Part shown: piece by piece, positions 1 through 8,832 of the stretch
Numbering within the stretch: the first letter of the stretch is position 1
Layout: the number at the start of each line of letters is the position of its first letter
DNA from: Betaproteobacteria bacterium HGW-Betaproteobacteria-22
GTDB lineage: Bacteria > Pseudomonadota > Gammaproteobacteria > Burkholderiales > Methylophilaceae
DNA length: 64,000 nt
Assembly: GCA_002842285.1 (NCBI GenBank)
Contig: PHCJ01000014.1
Coordinates: 1-64,000 of the forward strand
Direction of reading: 5' to 3'
Translations under genes and position numbers: made by a program
Notes under the pieces: model-generated
The model's input: the letters and a program-made list of their open reading frames with translations, nothing else
What the model was told of the DNA's origin: nothing
Databases searched by the model: none

Positions 1-184
1 CGCCCTCATTCAGCCATTGGTGGGATACCACCGAGAAAACTGATTGAGCGTGATTTAACCTCTACTTCTAGCTGTGGCTAAATATGGGGGGATTACACCC
101 GCAGGACTCATCACCCTGTTTAGAATCCTGGCGATCTATCTGGCATGGCGGCTGCCAAGCTGGAAAATAGAGTCAGGCGATTGA
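1..184 (+). pseudogene. C-terminal remnant of a TRIC/YicG-family (UPF0126) membrane protein, frameshifted
   Basis: The last readable frame (codons from 59, stop TGA at 182-184) encodes LFRILAIYLAWRLPSW, which matches the end of the TRIC/YicG family (RLLALRLKLGLPVF in E. coli YicG). That frame is closed by a TAA at 56-58. The residues expected just upstream, IPPRKLIERDL, appear in a different frame (codons from 1), which stops at 79-81. A +1 shift near 55-62 would join them. Either the gene is decayed or there is a sequence error. The rest lies outside the window, so confidence in the family is moderate. Confidence 0.4.
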
Positions 185-199
185 ATCCAAGCGCGTTAG

Positions 200-823
200 T
201 CACACCGTCTCATGGTGCGTTTGCTTTTCCATCACCTGCTTAAACAACTCAGACTCCACCAGACGCTTCAACCACACTTTAAGTTTGAGATATTCACTGG
301 AATCAAACCAGATACTGTCAACGGTGGCAAACTGCCGCACGAACGGGAAGATTGCAATATCTGCCAGAGTTGGCCGGTCTTGCAACAGAAAAACCGAGAC
401 GTTTAATCGCGCCTCCAGTTTTTGCAAAAACAACTCGCCCTGTTTCCTGTAGATTTCCGCAGGCCGCTCAGGGAAACGAATCGCATACTTATACTTATCC
501 AGGGCCTGCTTGAAGCTGCCATCATTTTCAGCAATCAACGTTTGCGTTAACTCATGGTCAGTATTCAGCCATCCATCTGGATCCTGCTGACGTAATGCCC
601 AATGCATAATCTCCAGACTCTGGTCAATGACCTTACCCTCAGGCAATACTAAAACCGGCACTGTAGCTTTGGGGGAAACCTGCAACAGGTGTGCAGGTTT
701 ATCTTTCAGAGATATTTCGTAGATTTCAGCCGCGATGCCCGCATATTCCAACGCCATGCGCGCACGCATCGCATATGGGCAACGGCGATATGAATAAAGT
801 AAAGGCTGACTTAAGTCGCTCAC
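200..823 (-). CDS. Glutathione S-transferase N-terminal domain protein
   Basis: Encodes 207 aa. The N-terminus has a thioredoxin fold with the motif RRCPYAMRARMAL (C15-P-Y-A). The motif TVPVL at about 54-58 is the cis-proline that contacts glutathione, and DQSLEIMHWAL follows as in GSTs. The rest is an all-helical GST C-terminal domain (LADIAIFPFVRQF). The single Cys in CPYA suggests a monothiol or transferase-type enzyme rather than a dithiol glutaredoxin-2 (CPYC). The substrate cannot be told. It lies 3 bases downstream of pyrD on the same strand and is probably co-transcribed with it. Cytosolic; no signal peptide. Confidence 0.85.
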   Translation of the reverse strand: MSDLSQPLLYSYRRCPYAMRARMALEYAGIAAEIYEISLKDKPAHLLQVSPKATVPVLVLPEGKVIDQSLEIMHWALRQQDPDGWLNTDHELTQTLIAENDGSFKQALDKYKYAIRFPERPAEIYRKQGELFLQKLEARLNVSVFLLQDRPTLADIAIFPFVRQFATVDSIWFDSSEYLKLKVWLKRLVESELFKQVMEKQTHHETV

Positions 824-826
824 GCG

Positions 827-1843
827 TTATCCCAGTGTTTTACAGATATCGTGTACCAGTTTTGGGCCTTCGTAGATTAAGCCACTGTAGACCTGCACCA
901 GACTCGCTCCCGCAGCGACCTTCTCCACCGCATCCGCGCCGCTCAAGATACCGCCTACACCAATAATCGGCAACGCGCCTTGCAAGCGTTTGGACAACTG
1001 CTGAATCACCAACGTGGATTTCTCACGTACAGGCGCACCTGACAAACCGCCAGTCTCATCGGCATTTTTCAAGCCTTGCACTGCTTCACGGGAAAGCGTG
1101 GTATTGGTTGCAATCACTGCATCAATCTTATGTGCCATCAACAAGTCTGCGATTTCATTCACCTGTTCAAGTTCCAGGTCCGGTGCGATTTTCAAGGCAA
1201 CCGGCACATAGCGCCCATGAACATCCGCCAGCTTCAACTGCTCCTGCTTCAGCGTTGCCAGCAAATTGGATAACGCTTCTTTTTCCTGTAACGCGCGCAG
1301 GTTTTTAGTATTGGGCGAAGAGATATTTACGGTGATATAACTGGCATACGCATAGACCTTACGCATGCAGATTAAATAATCATCCACGGCATGCTCGTTT
1401 GGCGTATCAAAGTTTTTGCCGATGTTAATACCCAGCACACCTTTGTATTTGGCGGCTTTTACGTTTTCTATTAAATTATCGACGCCTAGATTATTAAACC
1501 CAAAGCGGTTCACAATGCCTTGCGCCTCTTGCACCCTAAACAAACGCGGCTTCGGGTTACCAGGCTGAGCACGAGGCGTCACGGTACCCACTTCAATAAA
1601 ACCAAAGCCTAAGGCCGCCATACCATCAATCACCGCTGCATTTTTATCCAGCCCTGCCGCCAACCCCACCGCATTAGGAAAAGTAATCCCCATTACTTGA
1701 CGAGGCTGACACACGGGTGGCACAGGATACAACTTTAAAGCGCCCAACCGCTCAGCAGTTTTTAAACTTTTTAAAGTAAAGTCGTGAACAGATTCAGCAT
1801 CAAACTGAAACAAGAGAGGGCTTGCGAGTGAGTAAATATTCAT
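827..1843 (-). CDS. pyrD: Dihydroorotate dehydrogenase (quinone), class 2
   Basis: Encodes 338 aa, the usual length for class 2 enzymes. It oxidises dihydroorotate to orotate in pyrimidine synthesis and passes electrons to membrane quinones. The N-terminal helical extension (residues 1-40) is the membrane-associated quinone tunnel typical of class 2. FMN-barrel motifs include GLDKN (64-68), NRFGFNN (112-118) and NISSPNT (173-179), which holds the catalytic serine. IGVGGI and [14 protein letters not shown] near the end bind the FMN phosphate. The GST-like gene follows after 3 bases. Confidence 0.97.
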   Translation of the reverse strand: MNIYSLASPLLFQFDAESVHDFTLKSLKTAERLGALKLYPVPPVCQPRQVMGITFPNAVGLAAGLDKNAAVIDGMAALGFGFIEVGTVTPRAQPGNPKPRLFRVQEAQGIVNRFGFNNLGVDNLIENVKAAKYKGVLGINIGKNFDTPNEHAVDDYLICMRKVYAYASYITVNISSPNTKNLRALQEKEALSNLLATLKQEQLKLADVHGRYVPVALKIAPDLELEQVNEIADLLMAHKIDAVIATNTTLSREAVQGLKNADETGGLSGAPVREKSTLVIQQLSKRLQGALPIIGVGGILSGADAVEKVAAGASLVQVYSGLIYEGPKLVHDICKTLG

Positions 1844-1904
1844 AATGCGATTTTACTTCATTCTGTAACTTAGCCAAATCACAACTACAGTATGACCAAT
1901 AGAA

Positions 1905-2610
1905 ATGTCGGGGGTAGCCCGACAGCTAGTTACTTTCTTTTAACTGCCTGCCAAGAAAACAGCACTCCAACACCACGTCCTAACGGCTTCCTTGCGCTTC
2001 TCAACATAAAGGCAGCAATCGGAAATTGACTTCGGCCGCTTCGCTTAACCTAAAGGTTAGCCTACGTCGCAACAGACTACTACGCAGTCTTAGTTGTCGC
2101 TAGCGCTCAGGCAGCCGCTCGCTGAGCCCTCCTTTATGTCTGCGTTGCTCAGCGTGGTGCAAAGGGGAAAGTGGAACCATTGACGCAGCTAAGCTTTTAA
2201 CTCAATCCACCACGCGTTGATTTTGACTTTAATTTCCCCTGCTACCGCGCCTGAGATTTGCATGATTTTGGGAGGATTTCGGTAAGCGGCTGTTTGAGAC
2301 CGCAAGGGTCTTCCCCGTGGAGTATATGTGCTGAAGCACATTATTCACACGTGAAGCGAAGCGAGTTTCCGCTTACCATCCAAAAATCATGCAAATTTCA
2401 GGAAACAAGCGGGAGGGGGTAGCCTTTCACAACCGACTTAGTGCTTTAGCACTTAGCGAGGTTGGGGACGCCCCTTGCGGGTGTTGCTTTGGTTTCTTTT
2501 GGCGCCAAGGTCGCTGCATAGCAGCGGGCACTTGGCGGACATACCCTTTACGGGCACAGCTAAGCAAAAGAAAGAAACTCACCAGTCGCGCGCGAGCGAC
2601 AAACTGATTT
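1905..2610. repeat. Gene-free region of nested inverted repeats
   Basis: The 881 bases between pyrD and the molybdoenzyme gene hold no credible gene. Similar sequence sits at both edges in inverted orientation: CGACAGCTAGTTACTTTCTT near 1918-1938, and the complement of AAGAAAGAAACTCACCAGTCG near 2571-2591. Between them are further hairpins: CATAAAGG near 2007 with CCTTTATG near 2132, AGACT/AGTCT near 2074-2090, and AGTGCT/AGCACT near 2440-2453. The layout suggests one or more non-autonomous, structured intergenic repeat elements. No transposase is seen. Confidence 0.5.
2254..2398. repeat. Long imperfect inverted repeat with internal hairpins (MITE-like)
   Basis: The left arm (2254-2289) begins AGATTTGCATGATTTT and ends GGTAAGCGG. 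The right arm (2369-2398) is its complement: CCGCTTACC, then AAAATCATGCAAATTT. The arms are about 30-36 bases long and enclose about 80 bases. Inside are two more hairpins: AGACC-GCAA-GGGTCT near 2307-2321 and ATGTGCT-GA-AGCACAT near 2326-2341. The folded form would be a cloverleaf. No coding potential is seen. Confidence 0.6.
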
Positions 2611-2724
2611 ATTAACTTCCTCTATTTACCTATAGAGCCATATCAAGAGAACGAATACTAGTCTTCGGAAAAGTAGATGTTTGCTTTTGATATCAGCCAG
2701 ATCAGAGAGTCATTCATGATGAAA

Positions 2725-4857
2725 TTACCCCAACACCACCTCAACCAAATTATCACTAAACGTCGTCGAATGCCCCATATCCCCAAACTCCGCCGAACTA
2801 ATACAATTCACCGTCCCATTATTCAACTGCCGCCAATACCCTAACGTCGCCACCACAATCCCGGCATTTACATCATCCGAGATTCTAGCCACGCCTGTAA
2901 ACGCACCTCGATCATTAAACACCTTCACCACATCACCAGCTTTAATACCACGTGTTGTAGCATCTAGCTGGTTAATCAGCACGAACTGCTCTCCCTGCCC
3001 TTTTATTTTCTCTTCCACATTGGCATAGCATGAGTTTAAAAAGCCATGACTCTTGGGCGAGATAATATTGAGCGGATATTTTGCCGCCAATGCCGGATTA
3101 GTAGCTGGCGTTTCCCGTGACGGCACATAATCAGGCAAGCTGTCCAGATCTTCACCTGGTTGAAAACCATCGTACATTTGACGGAACGGCCCTGCCACAA
3201 AGTTCTTGGCACCTTCTACCAAAAAGTGACATTTGCCTGTAGGCGTAGGAAACTCGCCTTTGGCATGACGTGCGCGCTGGTCTTTATCGCCAAAAGCCTT
3301 CAAGCGCGCAAAGCCATGCTCGCGCAGGTAAGCCAAATCAATGCCATCGCAGGTTGGAGAATGCCAATCCACGTAGTTTTCCAAGCATTCGCTGTCATTC
3401 CATTTGAAGTTATCTTCTTCATAGCCCATCAACTTGGCCATGCGCCTGAAAATTTCATTGTTAGGGAGTGCCTCGCCTGGTGGGTCAATGCACTTCGCGT
3501 TATAGGTCAGGTATAAATGCCCCCATGACAGCACCATATCCTCCATCTCAGCCCCCATGGCCGCTGGCAGTAAGATATCAGCATAGGCTGCGGTATCTGA
3601 AATAAAATGCTCTGCCACAACCAGGAATAAATCTTCACTTTCCAAACCCTTGATGATTTTGTCAGTCTCAGGCGCTTGCGTGATGGGATTGGTGTTCCAG
3701 ACCATCATCGACTTAATCGGCGTTTCAAGTTTTATTTCACCCGTTAAAACGCGACCTAATTGCAGGTTGTTCACCACCGGCGTGCCTTCAGGAATCAAAT
3801 CCGGGCGTGATATCACATCGAATTTATAGGGATGCTCCCAAACCGGAAATTGCAACGCACCACCGCCCACATGTCGCCACGCGCCAATCAGCGCAGGCAA
3901 ACTTGCAACCGCACGAATGGCTTGGCTGCCGCCATAGCTTCTTTCCAGCGCCACGCCCAGACGTATCGCCGCTGGCGGTGTTGTGGCATATTCACGGGCA
4001 AACTTTCGGATATCATCCGCGGGGATGCCTGTGATTTCTTCTGCCCATTCCGGTGTTCTGGTTTTCGCACGTTCAGCCAGCTCCTGATAACCTACGGTGT
4101 AGTGATCTACATAGTCCTGATCCACCAGACCTTCACTGATAATGACATTCATCATCGCCATTGCCAGTGCGCCGTCTGTGCCGGGTTTTGGCGCAATATG
4201 CCAATCTGCCTCTTTTGCTGTTCTTGAAGCATACGAGTCAATCACGACGACTTTCGCACCCTTTTTCTGCGCTTCTTTTACAATATGCCAGTGGTGCAGA
4301 TTAGTGCTGACGGAGTTACATGCCCAAATGACAATATATTTGGAATGGATAAAACTTTCCGGGTCTACACCCGCGGTAGGACCGACGGTTAGTAACCATG
4401 CGGTACATGAGCCTTCCCCGCAGAATGTGCGCTCACACACTGTAGCCCCCATGCGATTAAAAAACGCATCGCCGCCATTTAAACCATGTACCAGACCCTG
4501 ATTACCCAAATAACTGTTAGGCATAATGGCATGCGGACCATCCGTGTCGATAATCGCTTTCCATTTACGGGTGATTTCGTCCAGCGCCTCAGCCCAGGTA
4601 ATACGTTTAAACTGTTTGCTGCCTTTAGGACCGGTACGTTTAAGCGGGTAAAGCAAGCGGTCTGGATGATAGTGCCGCTTTTCGTAATCTTTAAGTTTGA
4701 CGCATAAGCCGCCACGGGTCATCGGATGCTGGGTATTCCCGGTCACACTGATCAGTCTTTGATCTTTAACGGTATACACCATGCTGCAGGTGTCAGGGCA
4801 ATCATGCGGGCAGCCGCCATGAAAGGTTCTAATAGAATGATCAGCTGGCGCACTCAT
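2725..4857 (-). CDS. Molybdopterin-dependent oxidoreductase (Mo/W-bis-MGD family)
   Basis: Encodes 710 aa. The N-terminal 4Fe-4S motif is C16-x3-C20-x3-C24-x27-C52 (GGCPHDCPDTC and GGLCVKL), as in the COG0243/DMSO-reductase superfamily. The candidate metal-ligand region follows as TVCERTFCGEGSC (139-151), with Cys141, Cys146 and Cys151. A molydopterin-dinucleotide binding domain closes the protein. There is no twin-arginine signal, so it is probably cytoplasmic. No partner iron-sulfur or membrane subunit lies nearby, so this is likely a one-subunit enzyme. Substrate unknown; generic annotations such as formate dehydrogenase-like should not be trusted. It is divergent from roxA across 145 bases. 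Confidence 0.85.
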   Translation of the reverse strand: MSAPADHSIRTFHGGCPHDCPDTCSMVYTVKDQRLISVTGNTQHPMTRGGLCVKLKDYEKRHYHPDRLLYPLKRTGPKGSKQFKRITWAEALDEITRKWKAIIDTDGPHAIMPNSYLGNQGLVHGLNGGDAFFNRMGATVCERTFCGEGSCTAWLLTVGPTAGVDPESFIHSKYIVIWACNSVSTNLHHWHIVKEAQKKGAKVVVIDSYASRTAKEADWHIAPKPGTDGALAMAMMNVIISEGLVDQDYVDHYTVGYQELAERAKTRTPEWAEEITGIPADDIRKFAREYATTPPAAIRLGVALERSYGGSQAIRAVASLPALIGAWRHVGGGALQFPVWEHPYKFDVISRPDLIPEGTPVVNNLQLGRVLTGEIKLETPIKSMMVWNTNPITQAPETDKIIKGLESEDLFLVVAEHFISDTAAYADILLPAAMGAEMEDMVLSWGHLYLTYNAKCIDPPGEALPNNEIFRRMAKLMGYEEDNFKWNDSECLENYVDWHSPTCDGIDLAYLREHGFARLKAFGDKDQRARHAKGEFPTPTGKCHFLVEGAKNFVAGPFRQMYDGFQPGEDLDSLPDYVPSRETPATNPALAAKYPLNIISPKSHGFLNSCYANVEEKIKGQGEQFVLINQLDATTRGIKAGDVVKVFNDRGAFTGVARISDDVNAGIVVATLGYWRQLNNGTVNCISSAEFGDMGHSTTFSDNLVEVVLG

Positions 4858-5002
4858 AGTACTCTCCCAAAAAGATTACATCGGACCACTTGCAGATTGA
4901 TTACAATAGACTTTTATTTTTAGTTCAGTTCAATATATACCAACCTGTATAGTAACGCAATGGCATCATTAAAAACTGAATAATCCACTTGATACTGACC
5001 AA

Positions 5003-6190
5003 ATGAATACAAAAGACAAAACACTGCAATTACTGGGCGGCCTGACACCAGAAGAATTTCTAGCTGAGTACTGGCATAAAAAACCTTTGCTCATCAAGAA
5101 TGCCATACCTAACTTCACTGGGCTATTAAGACCTGAGGAGCTCGCCGGCCTGGCATGTGAAGAGGATGTGCAGTCACGCATTGTTGAAGAAATCAATGGC
5201 AAATGGCATGCCCGACACGGCCCATTTGGCGATGAAGACTTCGCCGAGCTACCCGAGCAACCTGACCCGAAGCACCGCTGGACATTACTCGTACAAAGCG
5301 TCAACCACTACCTGCCCGAAGCAAGTGAGTTACTGCAGCAATTCGACTTTATTCCACATGCCAGGCTGGATGACCTGATGGTAAGTTACGCACCCGATGG
5401 CGGCGGCGTAGGGCCGCATTTTGACAGTTACGATGTGTTCTTATTGCAGGGGCAAGGGAAACGGCTATGGCGCATCAGTGAACAGACTGATTTAACCCTA
5501 GTCGAAGGCGCGCCACTGCGTATTTTAAAAAACTTCGATACCACACAAGAATGGCTGCTGGAACAAGGCGATATGCTTTACCTGCCGCCCCACCTTGCCC
5601 ATTGGGGCATTGCCGTCTCTAGTGGCAATGCCGACTGCATGACATACTCCATTGGCTTTCGAGCGCCTAAGGAGCAGGAGCTTATAACGGAATTTTTAGG
5701 TTTCATGCAGGACAAACTCAGCATAGACCAGATCACCCTCACAGGCCGCTACCAGGATGCAGATCTGACGCTCCAGCAACATCCTGCTGAAATTAATGAT
5801 GCCATGATACAAAAAGTGGACACCATCTTACAAAAAATAAATTGGTCCAGACAAGAGATTGCTGCCTTCCTTGGCACTTACCTATCAGAACCGAAGCCCG
5901 ATGTGCAATTTGAGCCTAATAGAAAAATCAGCAAACGCAATTTTGCCGATAAAGCTAACAATAAGGGGTTAGTATTAGATCTTAAAAGTCAGATGTTGTT
6001 TACAGGCACTACCTTTTACATCAATGCTGAAGCTGCTGACTTTACCGGAGTTTCAGCGACGCTGCTACAGACACTGGCAGATAATCGCAAACTTGCTGCA
6101 AAAGACCTGACTGCAGCACACCCCTTGGATGAGCATCTGCTGCAACAACTTTATGATTGGTATTTGGCAGGCTTTATTCACTATGCTTAA
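5003..6190 (+). CDS. roxA: Cupin-fold ribosomal protein arginine hydroxylase (RoxA/YcfD family)
   Basis: Encodes 395 aa, close to YcfD. This JmjC-like 2-oxoglutarate and Fe(II) dependent oxygenase hydroxylates an arginine of ribosomal protein uL16 in E. coli. Visible iron ligands are H139-x-D141 in GPHFDSYDVF and H200 in HLAHWGIAV. The N-terminal EFLAEYWHKKPLLIKNA and the C-terminal winged-helix-like part (LDEHLLQQLYDWYLAGFIHY) match the family. The next gene starts 14 bases downstream, so the three genes from here to 7538 probably form an operon. Confidence 0.92.
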   Translation: MNTKDKTLQLLGGLTPEEFLAEYWHKKPLLIKNAIPNFTGLLRPEELAGLACEEDVQSRIVEEINGKWHARHGPFGDEDFAELPEQPDPKHRWTLLVQSVNHYLPEASELLQQFDFIPHARLDDLMVSYAPDGGGVGPHFDSYDVFLLQGQGKRLWRISEQTDLTLVEGAPLRILKNFDTTQEWLLEQGDMLYLPPHLAHWGIAVSSGNADCMTYSIGFRAPKEQELITEFLGFMQDKLSIDQITLTGRYQDADLTLQQHPAEINDAMIQKVDTILQKINWSRQEIAAFLGTYLSEPKPDVQFEPNRKISKRNFADKANNKGLVLDLKSQMLFTGTTFYINAEAADFTGVSATLLQTLADNRKLAAKDLTAAHPLDEHLLQQLYDWYLAGFIHYA

Positions 6191-6204
6191 AACGAAATGC
6201 TTTT

Positions 6205-6702
6205 ATGACAGACCCAAACACACTACCACCTGACAAGATCATTACCGGTGAGCACTTATACAATGAAGCCATTCATATCGTGCTTGCCTCAGCACAACAT
6301 GAATTGCTTATTTTTGATCAGGATTTAAGCCATGGTGACTTTGCAAGTAGCCGCAGATACGAACTATTTCGCGATTTTTTGGCAAATCACTTGAACAGCC
6401 GACTGGTGATCATATTGCAAGACAGCAGCTACTTTTTGCATAAATGTCCGCGTCTATTTGGTTTGCTAAAAATCTACGCCCATAAAATGCAGGTATTTGT
6501 CACAAATGACACCGCAAAACACGCTAAAGACTGTTTTATCCTAGCAGACGGCGCACACTACCTGAGGCGTTTTCATATTGATCAAGCACGCTTTAAATAT
6601 GCATTTCATGATAAAACCGTCGCCGAATCACTGAACCTTCGATTCAACGACCTTAAAGAAGCGATCCAGAACCTGGTGACTGTGACGCCGCTAGGGTTAT
6701 GA
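6205..6702 (+). CDS. Conserved protein of unknown function (DUF7931-like, PLD-like fold)
   Basis: Encodes 165 aa when started at ATG 6205 (MTDPNTLPPDK). The open frame reaches back to 6157 inside roxA, but 6205 sits just after the roxA stop. Features resemble the bacterial DUF7931 family often found in betaproteobacteria: a region ELLIFDQDLSHGDF, then RLVIILQD, and DCFILADGAHYLRRFHID. There is no HKD motif, so a nuclease role is not shown. No signal peptide or membrane segment. Its stop overlaps the next start (ATGA), which implies translational coupling with the secretin-like gene. Confidence 0.7.
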   Translation: MTDPNTLPPDKIITGEHLYNEAIHIVLASAQHELLIFDQDLSHGDFASSRRYELFRDFLANHLNSRLVIILQDSSYFLHKCPRLFGLLKIYAHKMQVFVTNDTAKHAKDCFILADGAHYLRRFHIDQARFKYAFHDKTVAESLNLRFNDLKEAIQNLVTVTPLGL

Positions 6703-7538
6703 AGCCTCGTATCCAGCACATATGGGCAACCTTGTTCAGCGTGTTGCTAACACTGGCAAGCCTCACACTTGGCGCCTATGCTGCGGATGCCTTCAAAATA
6801 ATCAGCTTGCAATATCGTCTGGCCAAGGACATTTTACCGACCATTCAACCTTTAGTTGATGAAAACGGCGTGGTGAGCGCATCTCAGAACCACCTGATTA
6901 TCCGTACCAGTGATGAAAACATGGCGCAAATTGAGCAGGTGATTAGTGTACTAGACAAGCCACAAGTCAACTACAAGATTCGTGTAAACCTCAGCCATGC
7001 CAAGAATGGCGCTACGCAAGATTATAGAGTAAGCGGTCAAACGCGTATCGGCGATATCGAGTTGCAAACCGGCAACAACGCTGACCTCGATCATCAAAAT
7101 CTGCAAATTGACTTAAACAATCGCCGCACAGAAACCACTACAATCAGTTCACAAATACTGCAAATCCTGGAAGGTGAGCGCGGTTTTATCTCTACGGGTC
7201 AAAGCATCCCTTACACGCAGGTATGGGTCACACTTACCGAACGCTTTGCAAGCGCACAAAAGACGACGACTTTCATTAATATTCAAACGGGATTTTCAGT
7301 TCGTCTACGGAGTGTTCACAACAAACTACTCCTGGAAATCAGCCCAACATTTATGCAAATGCAGAAAAACCAGACCATCGTATTTGAGCAACTTAGCACC
7401 ATGATTGCCATAGAAAAAAATCAATGGATTGATTTGAGCTCTATCATGCGCAAAAACGATGAAGTAAGTCGTGCGATATTAGCGCGTTCCAGCAGACAAA
7501 ATCACGAGGAAATCCAGCTTAAAATTCACGTCGAGTGA
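6699..7538 (+). CDS. Exported protein with a secretin N-domain-like region
   Basis: Encodes 279 aa with an N-terminal signal peptide (hydrophobic residues about 9-28, ending AYAADAF). The region FKIISLQYRLAKDILP...NHLIIRTS...IEQVISVLDKPQ (about 32-92) resembles the short N1/NolW-like domain of type II/III secretins. A region after about residue 95 (IRVNLSHA, GERGFISTGQSIPY, WVTLTERFA) resembles the start of secretin pore domains. The full pore barrel seems too short to be complete. Probably periplasmic or outer-membrane associated. It is coupled to the upstream gene by an ATGA overlap. Function unknown. Confidence 0.65.
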   Translation: MKPRIQHIWATLFSVLLTLASLTLGAYAADAFKIISLQYRLAKDILPTIQPLVDENGVVSASQNHLIIRTSDENMAQIEQVISVLDKPQVNYKIRVNLSHAKNGATQDYRVSGQTRIGDIELQTGNNADLDHQNLQIDLNNRRTETTTISSQILQILEGERGFISTGQSIPYTQVWVTLTERFASAQKTTTFINIQTGFSVRLRSVHNKLLLEISPTFMQMQKNQTIVFEQLSTMIAIEKNQWIDLSSIMRKNDEVSRAILARSSRQNHEEIQLKIHVE

Positions 7539-7725
7539 TGCTTGTCAAAAAAAAACATGTTAATCGGGAACTTTTATAAAAAATTATGTGTTAATCCTAT
7601 GAAAGATAGTGTGTTTTTTTTAAATAACTGCTAGAATTTGCGCCACTCGATAAAGCTATTTACAACCTTAACTTGCCAAGTCGAAAACAGTTTTTTAACC
7701 AGTTAAACTCTTAAGGAAATTTAAA

Positions 7726-7941
7726 ATGACACGTTCTATTTTATTAGCTGCATTATTAGCACTTGCTGTTACTGCTTGCGGTGAAAAAGCGGCTGAAGAA
7801 GCTGCTGTTGAAGCACCTGCTGTTGAAGCACCTGCTGTTGAAGCACCTGCTGCTGAAGCTGCTACTGAAGAAGCACCTGCTGCTGCTGAAGAAGCGCCTG
7901 CTGCTGAAGAAGCACCTGCTGAAGCTGCCGCTGCACACTAA
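7726..7941 (+). CDS. Small Ala/Glu/Pro-rich lipoprotein with VEAPA repeats
   Basis: Encodes 71 aa. A signal peptide ends in a lipobox-like VTAC (Cys18) followed by GEKAAEE. The mature part is low complexity: VEAPA occurs three times through a 15-base tandem repeat at 7803-7850, followed by degenerate EAPAAEE units. The strong RBS AAGGA lies about 9 bases before the ATG, and a strong terminator follows at once, so it is a single-gene transcript. It is probably anchored in a membrane and exposes a flexible acidic tail. No known function; repeat number may vary between strains. Confidence 0.7.
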   Translation: MTRSILLAALLALAVTACGEKAAEEAAVEAPAVEAPAVEAPAAEAATEEAPAAAEEAPAAEEAPAEAAAAH

Positions 7942-7961
7942 GTCAATTAGTAGTTAGAAGC

Positions 7962-7990
7962 AAAAAAGCCGACCTCGTTCGGCTTTTTTA
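7962..7990 (+). terminator. Rho-independent terminator after the VEAPA lipoprotein gene
   Basis: The stem GCCGA (7968-7972) pairs with TCGGC (7979-7983). It is extended by six A on the left and six T on the right, so it can work in both directions. It lies 20 bases after the lipoprotein stop. Confidence 0.9.
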
Positions 7991-8034
7991 TTTTAATGTG
8001 ACTAAATTCTGCTAATTACGCTAAAAGCTGTTTT

Positions 8035-8808
8035 TCAGGCAATCGCCCTCCAATCAAAACCAAGTGCCTGATCCGCTATCCCAACCCACGCATCACCACA
8101 ACCTAGCACCTTAGCCAGCGCAGATTTAGCCAATGCAGGCGTATTATTCTTTTCACTCAAATGCGCGGCAAGAACATGCTGAAGTGATCGGTGATCCAAA
8201 TTTGCCAATAAATTGGCCGCTGCCAAATTTTCCAAATGCCCCAATTCACCGCCAACACGTTTCTTGAGTGGCCAGCTATACGGCCCATTTTGCAGCATGG
8301 TGGCATCGTGATTACATTCAAGCACCAGCGCATGGCAATGCTTGAGTTGCTGTTCTATATGTGCGGTGGAGCGACCGACATCCGTCAGCACACCCAGTCG
8401 GTGACTACCATCAGAAAAAACATACTGCACAGGCTCACGTGCATCATGTGGCACGGGATAGGGCTGCAAGTGAATGTCATTGATGACAAATGCAGCATGA
8501 CTATCGATGATATGTATCTGAAGTTGATGCGTTTTGGGGAGATAGCGCTCCGACATTTTGAACGTACCATAAGTCAACCAAAGCGGAAGATTATACTTTG
8601 CTGCAAATTTGTATGCGCCACCGGCATGGTCATCGTGCTCATGCGTGAGCACGATGCCTGTCAAATCAGATGGCTGCAAGTTCAACCGCGCGAGTCGACG
8701 CATTGTTTCCTTGATGCCAAAGCCGCAATCCAGCAACAAGCGCGTTACATTCACCTCTACTACCAGCGCGTTACCGGCACTACCGCTTCCTAGCGAGGCA
8801 AAGCGCAT
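8035..8808 (-). CDS. MBL-fold metallo-hydrolase (YycJ/WalJ-like)
   Basis: Encodes 257 aa. It has the metallo-beta-lactamase signature LTHEHDDHAGG (HxHxDH, about 54-64), plus further metal ligands in DVGRST and ECNHD. The N-terminus MRFASLGSGSAGNALVVE is typical of the YycJ/WalJ group of putative exonuclease-like hydrolases. Cytosolic. The substrate is not determined; a DNA or nucleotide phosphodiesterase role is the usual guess for this group. It lies 24 bases after bamC on the same strand and may be read from the dapA-bamC transcript. Confidence 0.88.
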   Translation of the reverse strand: MRFASLGSGSAGNALVVEVNVTRLLLDCGFGIKETMRRLARLNLQPSDLTGIVLTHEHDDHAGGAYKFAAKYNLPLWLTYGTFKMSERYLPKTHQLQIHIIDSHAAFVINDIHLQPYPVPHDAREPVQYVFSDGSHRLGVLTDVGRSTAHIEQQLKHCHALVLECNHDATMLQNGPYSWPLKKRVGGELGHLENLAAANLLANLDHRSLQHVLAAHLSEKNNTPALAKSALAKVLGCGDAWVGIADQALGFDWRAIA

Positions 8809-8832
8809 ACAGCTCCAGCTCCAAATCCAGAA

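Noticed and set aside
2389-2607. 72-codon open frame in the repeat region
   Set aside because: It lies within inverted-repeat DNA, has no domain or RBS, and is of the kind commonly predicted by chance in such elements.
7756-7938. Minus-strand frame of Cys/Phe/Ser/Arg repeats opposite the VEAPA gene
   Set aside because: Pure reverse image of the GCT/GAA/CCT repeat; no start signal.
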